Of a stretch of 7,520 bases of DNA, positions 6,013-7,520 are shown in pieces; the stretch's first letter is position 1, and each line of letters opens with the position of its first letter. A model generated the notes under the pieces. The model did not search any database and was not told the origin of the DNA. It saw nothing but the letters and a program-made list of their open reading frames with translations. The position numbers and the translations under genes are program-made. The DNA comes from an uncultured Chloroflexota bacterium (GTDB taxonomy: Bacteria; Chloroflexota; Limnocylindria; Limnocylindrales; Limnocylindraceae), in NCBI GenBank assembly GCA_903937225.1, contig CAIZYO010000188.1, forward strand, positions 1-7,520. Reading direction: 5' to 3'.

Positions 6013-6567
6013 ATGAAGCAAGCCCATCTGTTCTGGCTCGGTATAACCGCAGCGCTCTACACGGTTGCCGTTGCCGTGAGCAACCTCCTGATCCCTCTGT
6101 TCATTGACCTCGGCCCGCTCGGCATGCTCTCCGCAGGGACGCTCACCTTCGGGATCACCTTCACGCTCCGAGATATCGCGCACCAATCGAGTGCACGCGC
6201 GGGCCTCGGCCGGACGCCAATCTTCCTGATGATCGGACTGGCCGCGGTGGTGAATGTGATTGTGGCCGCCGCCCTTGAGACGCCAGGGCGATTCTTGATC
6301 GCCTCGTTCGGCGCCATCCTTCTCTCAGAGACGGTAGATACGGAGATCTATCACCGCATGCGTTCGCGCTCATGGCTGATGCGCGTCTTCTCCAGCAATG
6401 CGATCAGCGTTCCCCTTGATTCAATCGCCTTCACGGTGGTGGCGTTCGCTGGCGAGCCAGGGTATGACGCGCTCGTCATGGCGCAGATCGTGCAGGCGGA
6501 CCTGCTCTTTAAGTTCGGGATCGGTGCGCTGGTTGCGCTCGGGAAGAACTGGTGGGATCGCGCCTAG
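6013..6567 (+). CDS. YhhQ/VUT-family queuosine-precursor transporter
   Basis: This 184-residue integral membrane protein has about six hydrophobic segments (8-30, 36-52, 69-88, 93-108, 130-146, 155-177). It resembles COG1738/DUF165 (YhhQ, VUT family), whose characterised members import 7-deazaguanine queuosine precursors such as preQ0, preQ1 or queuine. Family-like features are 'SNLL' in helix one (23-26), AGTLTFGITFTLRDIAHQ at 41-58 (compare the 'aGt..FplTf...Di' pattern), and SSNAISVPLDSIAF at 127-140, matching the 'sN..sq..Dt..F' pattern. It is shorter than E. coli YhhQ (221 residues), mostly through loops and ends, but all core segments are present. It starts 18 nt after the Qng1 gene, so the two are almost certainly co-transcribed, and this supports queuine, queuosine or a related precursor as cargo. 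It ends 12 nt from the convergent nagA-like gene with no clear terminator. Confidence 0.82.
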   Translation: MKQAHLFWLGITAALYTVAVAVSNLLIPLFIDLGPLGMLSAGTLTFGITFTLRDIAHQSSARAGLGRTPIFLMIGLAAVVNVIVAAALETPGRFLIASFGAILLSETVDTEIYHRMRSRSWLMRVFSSNAISVPLDSIAFTVVAFAGEPGYDALVMAQIVQADLLFKFGIGALVALGKNWWDRA

Positions 6568-6579
6568 GTTGAGCTGCGC

Positions 6580-7520
6580 TTAGAAGCTGACGCGGCCGCG
6601 GAGCGCGCCGCTCACGGGATCGATCGTTGAGAGTCGAGCCGCTGCACCAACAGCGATCCTACCGAGCTGCGGTGTGCGCAAGAGGTCTGCTGGAGTCTTG
6701 GTCGCTGCGGCGACGGCGGCGGGGAGTGCAACGCCAAACGCAACGAGATTCTGTACGCCCACATCCACGAGCGAGACGGCACCAACGAGGGTTCCATCAC
6801 GAAGCGTGGCATGCGCACCCTTCACCCGTGCCGGCATGCTTCCGAGCATGAAGTCACCGTCGCCGAGGCCGGCGACGGGACAGGCGTCCGAAACCACCAT
6901 CAGTCGGTTGCCGAGAATGTCCGCGAGCAACTTCACCACGTTCGACTCAACATGCACGCCGTCACAGATCAACTCGACGCGCGCGCTGCGGTGCGCGAGC
7001 GCCGCACCAACCAGTCCAGGCGTTCGGTGATGGAACGGATCCATGCCGTTGCATAGGTGCGTGGTGCTCGTAGCCCCCGCGGCCCACGCAGCATTCGCCT
7101 GGTCAAAGGTTGCGGTGCTGTGTCCCACACTCGTCACGATCTTGCGCTTCGTGAGCGCGCGGATCAGCTCTTCACCACCTTTTAGTTCAGGGGCAACGGT
7201 GACGATCCGGAGTGCCGACCAATCGCTCGGTCGATCGTCGAGTGCGCGCAAGAGCTCAGCAGGGTTGATGAGCACCGTTGGATCATGCGCACCCTTGCGG
7301 GCGTGACTGATTGCGGGCCCTTCAGAGTTTGCGCCAAGGATGATCGCTTCATCGCGTGCGCGGCCGCGCTGCAGATCTTCACCCTGCTCGGCACGCGCCA
7401 CGCTCACTGCGCGAACCCATAGTCGAAGGCTCTCAACGGGAAGGCTCACCGCTGCCGGAGTGATCGCCGCGTATCCGTGTTTGGCGGTCTCAACCGCAAG
7501 TGCACGAAGTGCGGCAACGA
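6580..7520 (-). CDS. nagA: N-acetylglucosamine-6-phosphate deacetylase, N-terminus outside window
   Basis: The frame runs open to the right edge. A GTG at 7449 is not the true start, because 23 further sense codons upstream read as NagA-like helix (HGYAAITPAAVSLPVESL). About 312 residues are present of the usual ~380, and the N-terminal HxH metal site is missing. NagA removes acetate from GlcNAc-6-phosphate, giving glucosamine 6-phosphate. Counting from the first complete codon in the window, visible residues are E66 in 'SEGP', then 'RKGAHDP' (74-80), 'TVAPEL', H133 in 'VGHSTATF', H154 in 'THLCNGM', R165 in 'HHRTPGL', D186-G-V-H189, and the catalytic D211 in 'VVSDACPVAG'. A C-terminal 'GTLVGAVSLVD' follows. 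Metal ligands and the catalytic acid/base are intact. The usual HLEGP and FNAM are NSEGP and CNGM here, so a related substrate is conceivable. No nagB or other amino-sugar gene is in the window. Confidence 0.85.
   Translation of the reverse strand, partial: VAALRALAVETAKHGYAAITPAAVSLPVESLRLWVRAVSVARAEQGEDLQRGRARDEAIILGANSEGPAISHARKGAHDPTVLINPAELLRALDDRPSDWSALRIVTVAPELKGGEELIRALTKRKIVTSVGHSTATFDQANAAWAAGATSTTHLCNGMDPFHHRTPGLVGAALAHRSARVELICDGVHVESNVVKLLADILGNRLMVVSDACPVAGLGDGDFMLGSMPARVKGAHATLRDGTLVGAVSLVDVGVQNLVAFGVALPAAVAAATKTPADLLRTPQLGRIAVGAAARLSTIDPVSGALRGRVSF

Noticed and set aside
5503..6186. Minus-strand open frame (227 residues) across Qng1 and the transporter gene
   Set aside because: Both plus-strand genes beneath it have clear family motifs. 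The antisense product is charged low-complexity sequence with no motif.
6567..6610. GC-rich inverted sequence near the convergent ends of the transporter and nagA-like genes as a terminator
   Set aside because: The stem (GCGGC...GCCGC) lies inside the nagA coding end, and no T tract follows on either strand. I could not support a terminator call.

Overview
The window is GC-rich (roughly 60% by eye), tightly packed bacterial chromosome with almost no intergenic space. No mobile element, RNA gene, CRISPR array or phage gene is visible. The host is probably a member of the Chloroflexota or a neighbouring high-GC lineage. The main hints are a Thermus-type isocitrate dehydrogenase with its C-terminal extension and a bacterial DUF2419/Qng1 queuosine-salvage enzyme, a family studied in Sphaerobacter. 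This taxonomic guess is an inference and is not proven by the sequence.

Layout, left to right. Positions 2-100 (+) hold the last 32 codons of an unidentified gene. Positions 145-600 (+) encode a CoxG-like SRPBCC protein. It converges on a minus-strand block of five closely packed genes spanning 4852 down to 618. Read in their own direction these are a ribokinase (PfkB family), a uridine phosphorylase, a Thermus-type isocitrate dehydrogenase, a small YdcZ-family membrane protein and a three-helix membrane protein of unknown function. Junctions are a 1-nt overlap, a 16-nt gap, a 24-nt gap and a 4-nt overlap, so one operon is likely.

A 128-bp divergent region (4853-4980) separates this block from a plus-strand pair. 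The first gene is a queuosine 5'-phosphate N-glycosylase (Qng1, formerly DUF2419) and the second, 18 nt further on, is a YhhQ/VUT-type queuosine-precursor transporter. The right end (6580-7520, minus) is an N-acetylglucosamine-6-phosphate deacetylase cut off at its N-terminus by the window edge.

How the genes work together (inference): the plus-strand pair looks like a complete import-and-release module for queuine, the base used for tRNA queuosine modification. Qng1 is known to release queuine and ribose 5-phosphate from queuosine 5'-monophosphate. The divergent operon also starts with nucleoside and ribose salvage (uridine phosphorylase, ribokinase). The region may therefore be a nucleoside-salvage locus with a shared control region that carries short repeated dyad motifs. 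The inclusion of icd and two membrane proteins in the same transcription unit is the least expected part of the layout.
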